The position numbers and the translations under genes are program-made. Shown here one piece after another: positions 1-12,929 of a stretch of DNA of 64,000 bases; within the stretch, counting starts at the first letter, position 1, and each line of letters opens with the position of its first letter. A model generated the notes under the pieces. It was not told where the DNA came from and ran no database searches. It was given only the letters and a program-made list of their open reading frames with translations. The DNA lies in the NCBI GenBank assembly GCA_035048485.1, contig CM068592.1, forward strand, positions 29,696,001 to 29,760,000. The letters run 5' to 3'. This DNA is from Pteria penguin (taxonomy: Eukaryota > Mollusca > Bivalvia > Pterioida > Pteriidae).

Positions 1-840
1 TTATCGTTATGTACATGATCATTACGATTTTTCGTTTTTCTTGATTTTTCACAAAAATTTCTAACAGTACAGAATGGTAAACATTGACGTAAAATTATCT
101 ACAAGAGCATTCACATCAGCTTGACAACATAAAGGCGTCACGAAAAGCTCATTTATTGCGTTGATCTCGGTATCTATCCTATTTTTAACGGCGTGAGTAT
201 TTTCATCGTTCCATCGGATAGATGAACTTACAGTGCGTTCATGTGTATCATTTGACAGAGCCGCGTCATTGCGGTTGTAAAATTCAGGGAGAGAGATAGA
301 GAAATGCAATGGGGCGTGATCTGAAAAGGTATTAAATTTACCCGAGTAGAATTCCACAATATTTGGTAAAAAAGACATTTCGCATAGAAGATAATCGATC
401 ACGCTTAATTCGTTGGAACCAAGAAAGGTAAATGAGCCATTTGGGTCGCCTTTATGTCTGCTGTTGGTCGCCTTTATGTCTGTTGTTGGTCGCCTTTATG
501 TCTGCCGTTGGTCGCCTTTATGTCTGCCGTGGGTAATTCTAAAACCCGTTGTTCTACAAAAGGATATGAGCCTTTTACCGAACTGGTTGACTTGCGAGTC
601 CAAAGACTTTCGGTTGGTGGTACCATTATCAGATGGATGGTTTGTTAAAGTGTTGAAGGCGTGGGCGTGTGATATTTTGTCAGATTGAATAACTGGTCAA
701 TCAAATCATTATTGCTACCACATCTTGCATTCAGGTCACCCATAATTAATACATTGCCTTCATTTAAATATTTGGATGTTGAGTGTTCCAGTTCAGTAAA
801 GAGGTCAATATCCTCATTCTTATACACCGTACCGGACCTA
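1..840 (-). pseudogene. Non-LTR retrotransposon (LINE) fragment: endonuclease domain
   Basis: The minus strand encodes broken pieces of an exonuclease-endonuclease-phosphatase (EEP) domain as found in LINE ORF2. At 827-645 it reads NVLIMGDLNARCGSNND, where G-D-x-N is the conserved catalytic motif. At 435-300 it reads GSFTFLGSNELSVIDYLL and FSDHAPLHFSISL, where S-D-H is the last catalytic motif. The linker that would lead to the reverse transcriptase follows to about 61 and then stops. Between the two parts, 437-530, a 22-bp unit is repeated four times and destroys the frame. Direction is right to left; the reverse transcriptase would lie beyond the left edge. Confidence 0.75.
437..530. repeat. 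22-bp tandem repeat, four copies, inside LINE sequence
   Basis: The unit GTCGCCTTTATGTCTGCTGTTG is present about four times with few changes. The unit is part of the LINE endonuclease frame (minus-strand peptide around GRHKGD), so it arose by local amplification of element sequence. Confidence 0.9.
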
Positions 841-1068
841 GATGTCCCGGGTTCAACTTCCGCCCTGGGCTCACCGGTGTTCTGTCTTTCGTATGAGACA
901 ATAAAAACCGAGGTCCCGTGTCATGGTAGACACGGCACGTAAAAGATCCCTCGCTGCTTCGGGTGGGTCTTTTGCAAAGGTAGATATTTCTATGCAATGC
1001 ATCAGGCAAATTTCATCACCATATACGTAAAATAACCGTGGAGTGACGTGAAACAATAATCAATCAAG
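838..1068 (+). mobile_element. tRNA-derived SINE copy 1
   Basis: The left end carries a B-box-like GGGTTCAACTTCC. The body has the same words as the copies at 19.3 kb, 46.6 kb and 61.5 kb: CACCGGTG, ACCGAGGTCCCGTGTCATGG, GGCACGTAAAAGATCCC, GCTTCGGGTGGGTC, GCATCAGGCA and a GTGACGTGAAAC end. It finishes with an AATC-rich tail. It lies between the LINE fragment and the ATA repeats. Confidence 0.75.
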
Positions 1069-1073
1069 CAATC

Positions 1074-1111
1074 ATACTATAATAATAATAATAATAATGA
1101 TAATAATAATA

Positions 1112-1179
<68 letters not shown>

Positions 1180-1215
1180 TATAATAGTAATAATAATAAT
1201 TATTATTATTATTAT

Positions 1216-1253
<38 letters not shown>

Positions 1254-1286
1254 TCATCATCAACATTATTATTATTAATATATCTC

Positions 1287-1334
<48 letters not shown>

Positions 1335-1345
1335 ACTGCTTCCTC
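1074..1345. repeat. Compound trinucleotide microsatellite (ATA/ATT/GTA)
   Basis: About 270 bp of (AAT)n, then (ATT)n, then (AGT)n around 1217-1251, then (ATT)n. The low-complexity reading frames here (poly-Ile, poly-Tyr, poly-Asn) are artefacts of the repeat. It directly follows the AATC tail of the SINE, a usual place for microsatellite growth. Confidence 0.95.
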
Positions 1346-2880
1346 TACTACTACTTGTAATAGTATTAGTGATGATGATGACAACAAGAAGAAATTTTAT
1401 TACTTTATTTATTTAATTTAAATATTTTCACATTTTTATATATAATATACTGAAGATAAAATCACGAATTGCTTAATAAAAGTCATTTTTTCCTATACAA
1501 TAGTTCCATTGATATATATATATACGAACGGGTGTTTTGACATATTTTTTGAAAAAAATACCTTCAGAGGAGGAAACTTGATACAAAATCTCTTCCTAGA
1601 TCTAGTAGTGCTTTTCAAAAACGGTCAAGAGCGACCAATCAAGCAACCCGAGTCATTAACAACCTTTCGCTACAGTGTTTATCCGAGCTTTCAACTTCGC
1701 AATAGAATGCAACATGTTGGTTGGTTAAATGCCGCAACAAATTCAAGGTGCGAGGACATGCGAATTTAGCATACGCGTGAAAATGTGGCCCTTAGAAATG
1801 TTTTACAAGGCGGATTATCATAACAGAATAATCTAAGTAACAAAAATGCATTACTAATCTATCAAATACTTTTCCATCATATACAATCAGTTTACCATTG
1901 GTAAAAATAGATAAACGTCACAGAATCATCATTCATTTCAGCCCAAATTTACGTTCAGTATACATGTCTTTGAAGCGGATTAGCACTGCCAAGAAGAAGC
2001 GTTCTGGCAATGACGGACGTGATGTCGGAATGTAACCTCTTTTCAAAAAAGGAAATATTATAATAAGTAAACAACGAAGAAGTACCGAAATGTTTACCAT
2101 ACCTCATAGTCCATTGAATAAAAGGACAATATCGTGTATAATGTCATATTCAGAAAAATGCCAACCCCGATTAAATCGAGGTGAGTTAAGGGGCCCGGGA
2201 GGAGTAAGAGTCCCCTGGGTGCATAAAAACACCAGTCGTAAAAGTCTTGCAACAACTTATCAAGTAGAGGAAGTAAATACATAAATATACACATATGAGC
2301 ACATGAAGGAGACAAGACCATTGAGTCAAATTGTCCTATTCATAGCATGAATATAAATGTATACTTCTACAAACATACACACACTTTAAAATAGAAAGTG
2401 TGAAAAGGATACTTGCAAACTGTGGTTATGGTTTATATGATGGGATTTCAAGAGATTTTACCCATAATAATTGAGAAAAATTACAATATTTTTAAAGCTG
2501 TTTGAAAGCAAAATATCGACAGGTAGATTAGTAGATTACAAAATATACGAATCGGGCAGTAATAAGACCGCCGAGGTGGGATCACGTACCACGGAGAGGT
2601 AAGTATTTCCAGCTAAAGCCGCAATAGTGCATCAAAGTTATAGAAAATAGCACAGTCCTGTAGATACATGTATAATGAATATAAAAGAGAAAACTGAAGA
2701 CATCTGACAAAGCTGTATGACAGAAATTACCAAGGACATGTACACTAAAGTCTCAAATCAAATATCTTAAGTGGCTTCCAGATTATTGCTACTTATCTGT
2801 TTTAGTGTCTATGCTATTAAAGAGAGTAATGAAATTTGATTAATGTAAAATACGAAAGTACATGTAACTGAGGTCACATT
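1346..2880. other. No gene seen; weak repeat remnants
   Basis: A+T-rich sequence. An 86-residue plus-strand frame at 1509-1769 has no recognisable motif. Near 2175-2235 the words GGGGCCCGGGAGGAGTAAGAGTCCCC are a short remnant of the dispersed element seen at 3.15 kb and 39.5 kb. Confidence 0.5.
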
Positions 2881-3320
2881 TCTATGGCACTAACAACAAT
2901 GTACCACTGTGAACATTCACGGACCCCTGAAATTCAGAGGTGAGACCTTAAACTGAGAATATATTTAAGTCAAAAATTTCATTTTAATCTATTCCATTAT
3001 CAAACGTTCAAATAAATTTCAATGCAGCATGGTTTAATTCTATTTATCAGTAGAATATAACTAAATAAAATCCAAATCCCACTTATTAATTCATTGATGA
3101 ACAGAAGAATATGAATTTTTGACTTAAATATATTCTCAGTTAATGGCGCCGGACCCAGGTGCCCAGGAGGAGTGAACGTCGCATGTTTCGCTGGCTAGAC
3201 ACGGCCGTAAATAGCTTTAAATACAGACAAAACAAATAGAATTCAGCACTGTATATATACACGAATGTAAGCAAACACTGTAGAAAGTGCCACAACCACA
3301 CAACATCAGGAAAATGGTAT
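2872..3320 (+). mobile_element. Dispersed repeat, diverged single copy (same family as the 39.4-40.4 kb triplication)
   Basis: It shares long stretches with the 39-40 kb units: CACTAACAACAATGTACCAC, CCCCTGAAATTCAGAGGTGA, AGGTGCCCAGGAGGAGTGA, TTCAGCACTGTATATATACA and AACATCAGGAAAA. The copy is interrupted at 2951-3141 by a separate inverted-repeat element. No coding capacity is seen; it is a non-autonomous element or a piece of one. Confidence 0.75.
2951..3141. mobile_element. Short element with 28-bp perfect terminal inverted repeats (MITE-like)
   Basis: The ends 2951-2978 and 3114-3141 are exact reverse complements over 28 bases (AACTGAGAATATATTTAAGT and on). The 191-bp element has no coding capacity. 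It sits inside the dispersed repeat, at a point where the uninterrupted copies at 39-40 kb read GAGACCAGGTGCCC. The flanks are TTA and AAT, so the target duplication (TA or TTAA type) cannot be fixed. Confidence 0.8.
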
Positions 3321-6300
3321 TCGGTCTTTTCCGTATACAGATTTACTTTCCATTATGGTCGGTATCTGACGTAAAACAATACTTACGTCATCAAATCCTA
3401 TGGAAACGGTTATAAAACTGAGAATTCATAGTACATAAATGACGTTTTCACATGAAATTGATGACGTCTTAATTTTTTTACGTCAACTTTATATAACGTA
3501 ATTTTGTAATTTACCGACAGTGAAATGTATGGTGTATTTATTCAAAAGATATGATTCAAATAACACGTTATGTATACCTGCAGACGATCATGCATAAGAA
3601 TAAATATCGGTCTTTTTTTCAATCTTTTCTTAATGTAACTGCACCAATAAGTATTACGTTATTCTAGGACTCAAACAACATTAAAGTTATTGTAGAAAAA
3701 AAACTATACTACTGAATACAGGAGAGGTAATTCTCCTGTTTAGCTGGAGGACAACACGATTGTCTAAATGAATAACAAAGTTTACCAGAGACGTAAGGAT
3801 TAAGAGAAGTTTTTTTACAATGTTTGTAAACGCTAAGAGTGTTCTGTGACATGGTGAATTTTACATAGCTATAACCGAGTTATCTCGAGTTGTGTGCTAT
3901 GATATCTTATTAGAGTTATCTCTCTTGCATTGCGCATTATAATAATTAGTAAGGGAATTTCCATTATTTATAAATAGAATTCATACTCTTTAACTTTGAA
4001 AATTATAATTTATCTAAACTTTTTATAATTCATTTAAGGTAATTTTGGGGATTTTTAATCTTTAGTAAGAGAGCTGGACTTTTCTTACTGAAATTAAGAA
4101 ATATTTAAATATCAATGCTAATATTTATTCACTTCTTTGATTGGTCAAGTATTTAATTTTTTTTTGTGGCAAAGAAAAACACCTGTTTGACAAATGAGGA
4201 TGTGTTCGAAGTTAGAGACGTATTTATATTGCTCCTTGGGTCATATTATTGAGTAAGTTGAGTAATATATCAGCCCTGCTTGGGATGAGATTTTATCTAT
4301 TGGTATTGTAATTAATGAATTGCTTAATTAGTCAATTATATGATTGCAAGGCATCGTATTAATTTGTATAAATGATAAGATGTATTTGATTTGAATTTTG
4401 TCAGTTTAAATATAAAGTTGAAGTGAAGGTCAGATATATTAAGTTAAGGGGAAGGTCACATGTATATATTACATCTTTAGGTCAAATTGTGTACAGGTGT
4501 ACGGTAATAATGGTGCGATATGATATGCAATATAAGATACAGAACTATATAAATGAAATTTTTCAATTTTTTTTAATCATATTTATAATATGTAATAATA
4601 ATAGTAGAAATGATTATAATTTTAATCAGTCATATTGAAATGATAAAAATGTGTAACAGTGGTCACTTCGATTGTTATTTGTATTTATTTTGTTTGAATT
4701 GTGACTGACAATATGATTTGCTTCATTCAGTACAGCACATTGCCAATTTATTACAATTTATTACAATTATTCCACATTATTATACATGAAATAGGTTACA
4801 ATAAATTATGAATTGAGAAGATGCCTTCAAAGTTTGTCCATATCGCAGTTTTGTAAATGTAGTATATCTATGTTTCATTTAAGATATTTCCCTTACTGAA
4901 CACAACACGATATAAAAAATATCGATTAGTAAATATGTATCTAAAGTTACCTTAATAAAATACGGTCCTTCCCCTGTGCCTACGTGTGCGTTATCCAATC
5001 TGTGGGTTTGATTGATTCATATAAGTTCAATAGATGCCGTAGCGAGAGTGATATGCAGGAAGGATCTATCAACGTATAATTTTTGTTACAGCTGAAATTG
5101 TATCTAGACGTGAGGTGTCCTACGACAAGGGTTAAACATAAACGGAATGAACCATTAACAGTGCTACTCAAACAATAAATCAAACATAAATATCAATCAC
5201 AACAACATGAAATATTTGAGCAGAATTGTATCAGTTTAAATATAGATTTTAGGAGATTATGTGGTTACACTGCAAAGCTGGACTGCCAGAAGATTAAGAA
5301 GTCTAGTATCTTTTAGATCAATTTTTCATTCATCTAATATTTCTGTTCTCACTTTTATCTACTTAATAAACATTTTATTTATATGTTCATTTGTTCATCT
5401 TTTTCTTTCAGTAGAGCAACGTTTTGAAGAAAAGAGTATTTCCTATTCAAGTAAATTATATTAATCTCAATGATTTCCTTAATTTTATTTACAGCTTATG
5501 AAATTATATATTTCTTTTTACTCAGTAAAATGTGCATCTTCTTAGTAGTTACATTCAAAGGGGAAAGGGAAAGACATCTGATTCAAAGAAACAGAAGAAA
5601 ACTAAGAAGAAGTACCGAATTTATAATGTAGCAATAAAGCGTTCAATGAGTGCGGGTAGTTATATAAAGTACCCCCAAGTTTTACCATCAAGATTTGAGC
5701 ATCATTGTCAATAATATCGACAAATCTGAAATTGCAGGCACGTCATTAACTTATCAATACTGTTTTTATAATTTTTGGAAACTGATAGTATAAGTAGTAA
5801 CTATCGAAAATGATAAGATTTCTTTTTAGAATAAAAAGCTCATGCGGTTTTTCCGGTCGTTTTTATAATAATCTAGGGAGCCTAAATTACGAAAATAAAA
5901 AAAAAACCCATGAAAAATGTAGATATCATATATGGATTCATGCTTCAAAATGAGCGCCTCCGAATGACTACCTGAACGCTCATTTTACAAATGAATAATC
6001 ACGTCACATGATGCTAAACTAGAAATATAGCTGATAAGTAGAGAAGAACCCCTCTATAAGACTATTCTGTAAGTAATTATGATAAATGCAATACGCGATT
6101 TTCGAGATAGCGATCCGGACGGACACTTTTCGAAATTTACGCGCTCCTCGTGGCAAAGGTGAGACATGTTTACATCCGTATCTGTGTAAAGTTAATGACC
6201 CGCTCTGTTGAAGCGCGAATAAATCAAGAAATACGTGAAAATAATCAAGGATCACAATGTTTTCATGTTCAAAAATATTTAAAGCAGAAAACAGAGAAGT

Positions 6301-7530
6301 ATTGGTTTCACGAATGAACTTTCTTTATCTTCTTGAGCGGTTTAGATCTTCAGTACTATGGATCCCGGTGGAAAGTTGATTTCTACAAAGACTTATAACA
6401 GTATCTGGGAAAATATAATATTTGAACATCTCGAATACTTTATTTTGACAATACTGAAACAATTAGTGTTGGTAGTTTCACTGAAAAATCCATTATAATT
6501 CACAATTACCGAAATATCTTTTATTATAAGGACCAGCGGTGTCCCACCTTTACCTCAACTTGCGGTTGAAGGAGCACATAAAACCCGAAAATTGAGGGTC
6601 CGGATTTGTATTTCGAAACTGACGTATTTCTTAAACTGTAAAAGAAGTGGTAATGCGATCGTTGAGATAAGACGTATCTTGATGGAAACTAACATGTTCT
6701 CAATATAATTAGTGAGACATATATCGTTTTAATGTAATTCTTAACAATTGTCTTGACCTAAATTTCTTTTCATCTTTGGAGGCATGTTTCCAACTCTATC
6801 TGTGTAGTTTTCGATTCAAAGTAACAAAACGAAATTTAACCGGGATTATATGTTTGTGAAAAAATGAAACCACAAATCGTTCAAACAACACAGCGGTGTA
6901 CTTTAACAAATCAAATAACACAAATAAGTGACTGATCCCACTCCAATTTAACCTTTTTGCCTCGAAACCCAAATAGAAGCTAGTGTAGTTTTTGCCACAG
7001 AATGCCCCAACAACGGCAACGTCTATACAACATGTCGAAGTTAAACCACAAAATGCCAAAATAACGAGAGGGTACCGTATAACAAAACAAATATCATTAA
7101 TAATTCATAACAAGAAAAAAAAAACATAAACAGATATCCGCCTAATAGTATCGACACTTCCAATAAATACAGTCGGAATGTTCAACATAAAATCAATAAG
7201 GAAAACTTGTTAATTGTTTCTAAATATTTACTATATTTCTCTATTCAAACATTTATATATATAATATATGCGTATATTTTACATCATAAAATAAATATTT
7301 CTACTACGAATAACTGTATAGTTACATGTATAATAACTGAATGTGAAAAGTAAACATGGTGTCACGTGACAGTAAACTTGAGGATGGGATTACTTTAAAG
7401 AAAACTTGACACTAAACTTGATATCACGTGCACTTGACTAAACTTTATGACTGGTTTTCAAGTCAAAAACCTAAACTTGAAGTGCACTTGAATGTAATGT
7501 TAGGACTGCATCCAACTGTAAGGACATCAC
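3321..7530. other. No gene or clear element seen
   Basis: About 4.2 kb of A+T-rich DNA. The open frames are short (under 90 codons), biased by composition and without known motifs. An 87-codon minus frame at 6796-7059 lacks family features and flanking splice structure that I could recognise. Confidence 0.5.
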
Positions 7531-7534
7531 AAAA

Positions 7535-7860
7535 ATATTCCATTATAATGCAATTACAATACCGACTTAGGGCGTTTAATTGATATGGCAATTGTCAATC
7601 AATTGGTCTGGTTAACCTGTTTACGGGCCAACCTTTCCACTCACCGCAACAGCATAATAATTAAAGGATACACATTTAAAAGCATAAATATTAATTCCTC
7701 CATATAGAGATCGAGGGTCAATAAGTGTCTCAAGTTGAGAGGTCATGAAAAATATAAATACGTATGGTAAAGCAGACCAAAAAAAAAGACAAAACAAAAA
7801 TCAGGAGACATGAGGTTTAGGACCATGGCCCCTCTAAAGGAGGTTTAAACAAGGCAGTCA
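7535..7860 (+). mobile_element. Dispersed non-coding repeat (family of the 27.1-27.6 and 40.6-41.1 kb copies)
   Basis: Words shared with the other copies include ATACCGACTTAGG, GGTTAACC, TTTACGGGCC, CACTCACCG, CATTTAAAA, AATTCCTCCATATAGAGATCGAGGGTCAA and GAGAGGTCATGAAAAATATAAA. This copy is diverged; its end near 7820 (GGACCATGG) recalls the 41.03-kb end. No reading frame. Confidence 0.7.
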
Positions 7861-8065
7861 GTGTGCAACGTTCATGTAAAAGTCTGTATAAGGCTGTAGA
7901 ATGGCCCAATATAAAACTAATGGTCTTTTTTATAATCTCCGGGTCATATTGCCTATGGCGAAGGCGTTTAATTATTTTGGAACCCCAAGAAATAAAGTTG
8001 TCCGAACCTTTGACCCTCCAAAATACAATATCACCAAAGAAATTAGGATGGGAAATTCATTGGAT

Positions 8066-8196
8066 ACATAAAAAGTAAAGAAACACAATTTTCGGCCTCA
8101 CGACCTTTATCAAGCAATATATTTGCTTCTTAAAGGTCGTGAAGCCGAAAATTTGCAAAATAGAGTGTTTGTGTTCCTTTACTTTTTGTGTACTGG
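8066..8196. repeat. Long imperfect inverted repeat (hairpin or MITE-like)
   Basis: The left arm AAAAAGTAAAGAAACACAAT...CGGCCTCACGACCTTTA (8069-8110) is complementary, with small insertions, to the right arm TAAAGGTCGTGAAGCCGAAAA...GTGTTCCTTTACTTTTT (8133-8188). The loop is about 22 bases. Outside the arms, ATTCATTGGATACATA before the hairpin and TTCATTGGATACATA at about 8223 form a direct repeat. Confidence 0.8.
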
Positions 8197-8229
8197 ACTT
8201 CCCTTTTGAGGACTTCTTCGAATCTTCAT

Positions 8230-9850
8230 TGGATACATATTGTTGAAAAATGATATTACCGAATTTAGAAAAGATACGAATACGATCTAAAGAATTTGCC
8301 AAATGTTGTCCTAAGTTTGTGATATCTGTAAACCCGAGTTAAAGTTTTAAATTGATTTGTGAATTTTTTGGTATGAAAGTCCAAAACATCACTGCAGCCC
8401 ATGGCAAATCTAACGATCTGAGTGAAACACATATTGTTATCTTATAGAGATGCCCTCTAAGCGGCAAAACTGGTAAAATGGCGAAAACAAAAAGATTTAG
8501 TAAGGGCTGACACCCGCGTTGATATCCTAGTACTTTTTGCATGGTTCAGCTATTCATTTCATGTTTTCAATCACTAATGTTTCGGAATACAGTTATTCAG
8601 ACTCCTGATATCAACCAAATATGACGACGTCAAGTTCGGTAAAATAAGTGTATGTAAATGTTACTGTTACATGTATCTCCGTAATGAAAAACAAAACTAA
8701 GATCTTTATAGAGGAAAACATTGAAGATATTATACTTTGTTACACACATGGAATGATGGAATACTTTATCAAGTAGAAAATGAAAACAGATTGCTCGATG
8801 AAAGTTCGGTGTTTACTTAATGAGAGGAGACAGCTTGATTTCTAAATATTGTCATTGTCTCGCAAATTATACGTCAGATCTCGGATTTTTGTATAGACTA
8901 CGATGGATAAATGATACTAAACTTTGAAGAATGCGTGCAATAATTGAAAAAGTCAATTAAATGATGATTCGATGAGAGCGAGAAAACTGGTACACTAGCA
9001 CTATGTAAGGTAAATGTCACCTGCTTATAAACATATGCCTTTTGAATAAAGAAAGATTATTTATATAGACTATGACTATACACCTGACCGCAAATGTTAT
9101 TCTTAGTTTTCCATTTCATCATAATGTAATGATTACAGTATGTTTTTGCATGTTATCTATATTTCTTAGCACCACAGCATGCGTAGTTATTTTTCGAACC
9201 CTAAACAATGTTGTCCAGTTATTCATTTACAGATAGTAATAATCAGATAATAATAGTTAATGCATGTGGAGTATTCTCACAGTTAGAACAATAAATATTG
9301 ATTAAATAATCAAAGCTGGGTCTTTATATCGGATATAAAATATCCTCATCTTTCTCAGACAATAAGTAGCAGACAGGGAAACTAAACGAATATGCTCTCA
9401 TTAGAACAGTCAACTGTGATTATCCCATACATCATACTATATGACGATAATTATACTGAATGAAGATTTCCACTTATTGTAGGATTTCTTCAGAATCAGG
9501 ATAAATAAAAGCAGCTATTGTCAACACAGGATCTCATTCAGGAGGATATTTATGGTGTCAGTGCTATTATGTCTGATCCATATAGCATACTCATGGAACA
9601 CATCATATTCAGTTTCTCAGATAATTGATACGATTTGTGTTCCGGCTTGCTTGATTATTTCTAACATCAATTACTACTTCTTACTCAAGATACAAACATA
9701 TGTATTTAATCACAGCGATTACTTCAAAATGAATGAAATGAATAAAGTAAAGCTATCTTCTTTATTCTTTATTTCTTATTCTTTCCAAATCAAAACCTCT
9801 TGGGATAACCATTGTCATCTGATATGACTACTAGCTATACTAGCTCAAAT
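8230..9850. other. No gene or clear element seen
   Basis: A+T-rich DNA with short frames only. Nothing in either strand shows conserved motifs or paired splice sites. Confidence 0.5.
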
Positions 9851-9985
9851 AACATTGTGGCCTCACGTCGGGTATAATAGATCAGAAGGGGATGCTTATC
9901 TCTCAATGCACCTTATTTCACATCTCATTCTTCCAGGGATCCGTATTAGTCCATATTTGTATTTTGTCTAGTAGAACAGATGTAC
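9850..9985 (+). mobile_element. Dispersed repeat fragment (family shared with 12.9, 30.7 and 35.4 kb)
   Basis: Shared words are GGGGATGCTTA, a CTCATTCTTCCAGGGATCCGT end and a TTTGTATTTTGTCT A+T-rich stretch, all found in the better-preserved copy at 30.73-30.96 kb. It is a short non-coding remnant. Confidence 0.45.
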
Positions 9986-9989
9986 GTTA

Positions 9990-11250
9990 TTGACTGTCTC
10001 TCTGATGGATAAAGTATCACAGTACAATATGATGTGGAAATGGAAAATTCAATACTCGTTATCAATGCATATTTCGTTTAATAATACAAATGGTGTTCAC
10101 CATATGTACTTTATTATTTACTGGAAAGAAAGCGCTTTTGGATAAAATATGTTATTTCTTGTAATTAAAAAGAAATTGCCCCTACACACGTTGATAGTGT
10201 AGTTATATAATGGTGCATTTTTAAACCATGCATGCACTTGAAACGTTAAAGGGAGTGTTCTTTGAACCTGACCTTATGATCACAATATGCTTCGTCAACA
10301 CTGCCGATTTGACATTAACACTGTATGCACTTTAGTATAACAGAAAAGGAAAGAAAATCAGTTCAGGCATCATCAAAGCCCAATACAATTATTAATTGAC
10401 TAAAACGGAAATGAACGACCTTGCCCAAAACGGGTTTCATTAATACGGCTCTAGCTTCTAATTTAGACCCATTATCAGACATATATGATACCTGACGAAA
10501 AGATTAAATTCATCTTCGTCCAGTTTAATACGCATTCATGAAATTTAAAATTATGATACAGGAAACAATACGGCACGTAAAGTGTAAGAGTACTGTTGCA
10601 GAAACCTTATCAGGATAGACTGAAAGAAGGATTTCTTGGGTATCTTTTATTAATCACGTGTTTACATATATCAATTTAACACAGAAATGAATGAAATTAT
10701 TTTCATTTAATCACTCGAAGATCTAACCTCGTCTAACGTCAATTGAAACAAATGTCAATAGTAATTTCATCAAAGTATGTATGTGTTTGAAAGTGAAAGT
10801 TATACGTAATCTATACTTTAAACAGACAGTACGATAAGATAAAAGGTGGGTGAGAAAAAAGGGAACCTTACTCTTTTGAAATATGTATCTTGAACTGACA
10901 GCATTTGTGTTAACGATTATCATATAACAAGATAAATAAAGTTGATATGAATCAGCAGGGGGGCTTAGGACTAATTATATTACATGGGTACTTTGCACAA
11001 AGGTACACATCAGAAACTATTGCTCGTCCGCGTTATGGCAATGGATAAATAAAGTTTCAGACATTTGGCATATTTATTCATTTTAATAATGTTGATGTGT
11101 ACTACAATGTTTTATTAAGGTTGTAGGACACAGAATGAAATACTGAAAGTGGAAATGAAAAGAAAAAGATATTGAAGTGTTCAAGTAAAGAAGCTGTAAT
11201 TTTCAGATAAGTTTGTCGCATTAGATTAGATGTTGCAGAATTATGCATAT
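9990..11250. other. No gene seen
   Basis: A+T-rich DNA with no supported coding region. The 66-codon minus frame at 10723-10923 is unremarkable. Confidence 0.5.
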
Positions 11251-11256
11251 ATCATT

Positions 11257-11670
11257 AGCATAATAAATCTAGAACATACATGCCTTTTAATTTTGTGCAC
11301 CATATGCGCATTTCGACAAGCTATGTCTCTTCAGTGATGCTCGTAGCCGAATGATTGGAATATATAATATATAAAAATATGAAGAGCAGTGTTGAAGCCA
11401 AAATGACCCAAAAGTGAACCAAAGAATCCATCTAAGGACAGAGCTATGCATGAGAGAAATACTCGTTAGTTTTAGAGTGATTTACGTAATTTGATGACTG
11501 AAAATTTGAAGTATATATTTCATGTCAGTACAAAAGCACTGAAAACCAGACTTATTATGCCCTCGGGGATTATCAGTCCACCAACAGTAACACCGGCCTG
11601 GTGGTTATAATAAATCTGGAACATATATACCTTTTAATTTTGTGCACCATATGCGCATGTCATATCTGCC
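11257..11670 (+). repeat. Pair of direct repeats of about 62 bp, 347 bp apart
   Basis: The segments starting near 11259 and 11606 both read ATAATAAATCT(A/G)GAACATA..CCTTTTAATTTTGTGCACCATATGCGCAT with few differences. They could be the two ends of a short element or an old duplication. The stretch between them holds no reading frame. Confidence 0.7.
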
Positions 11671-11689
11671 GGCAAAAACTGAAATTTTG

Positions 11690-12540
11690 AGCGGAAGTAG
11701 TTGAGTTTGGGTGTTACTACCTTAAATAATAAATCGTTGGACATTTTATGATAATTCAATTTGTTAAAAATAGTGTAACTGTATGAGTCATTATGACATT
11801 TGCAGAATGAAATTTTATAGCTGAATTTATTAATATAAATTTTGGATGGATCCTATTAATAATGACATTTAGCATACAACGGCGTATTTAATTGGCTAAA
11901 CGATTTTCGGTATACGCCAATTAACAAAATGTCTCCTATGACTCACTTCATAACGCTTTTGGCGGCTTCATTCTAGTGTTGGCAACAAAATGTGCCCAAT
12001 TCACATCGGACGCTTATGTTTGTAAAAGTTGAAGAAAATGAAATGAATATGAATAAATTTACCATTTTCGGTGGATGGAGGCATCCTCCTAAAACGATGG
12101 ACATCAACGCTTAATGGTGCAGTTTTTCGTCTTTGTTCGGGGTATTCGACAGTCAATCGAAAAATGATTAGATTTATTCCTTGAATAGGGTGTTTAAATT
12201 AACAAACTGTCTTTATCTACCATACTATATCGCCAGTACTTTTAATGATTATCTGAATTTATATGTTTGGTCCTAATGACAATGCTAAATTGAAGTTAAT
12301 TCTTATTGTTCTTGACAAATTCTTCTCGTTGTATAGATTTCATATAACATTTTATCATTATTTTCAGAACTCCCGGTACCCTTTATTACTACCAGACGTT
12401 TACCTAATGCCTACATGTGAAATGTATAATTAATATTTACTATAAAGCTACCGCCAATACATGTGCAGAATATACCTCCGCAATAACACTATTCCATCCT
12501 CTTCCTGTGGCAAAAAAAATATTCAAAAATCTGCACTTTG
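11690..12540. other. No gene seen
   Basis: A+T-rich spacer without recognised motifs. Confidence 0.5.
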
Positions 12541-12549
12541 CATGATTTT

Positions 12550-12860
12550 TAGCTAGCCGAGACGAATGATCGGAGAGCTAGTTTCATACCCCGACTTTGC
12601 CTTCGTTGTTGTCGTCCGTAGACGTGGACCATAACACTAACAGAAGCATTTGAGACAGAACTTTAATGTTTCACGTGTGTACTACCAATGTCAACACGTT
12701 AACCTTGGTTAAACGTTTGAACAGTAAGAGATAGGGATTAAATATTTCATGTATGTATTCCTTGTGACTAGATCTTTCATTACATATCAATTTTTGTTTA
12801 CGTTTTGACCTTGAACCTCAAGATTGACCTGCTTACAAAAACACTGGCAAGCTGTATTGT
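12550..12860. mobile_element. Probable dispersed repeat remnant
   Basis: The GCTAGCCGAGACGAATGATCGG start, TTCGTTGTTGTCGTCCGTAG and GTTTTGACCTTGAACCTCAAG words resemble non-coding repeats that carry TGACCTTGACCT-type ends; the segment at 17.5 kb has related words. The assignment is by style only. Confidence 0.35.
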
Positions 12861-12929
12861 ATAGTAATAAGACGTAGAAGTTATATTTTTCGTATAAATT
12901 ATGGTAGATTTTTATGGCAACAACAATAT

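Noticed and set aside
1064..1387. Poly-Asn/poly-Tyr/poly-Ile frames
   Set aside because: Trinucleotide microsatellite.
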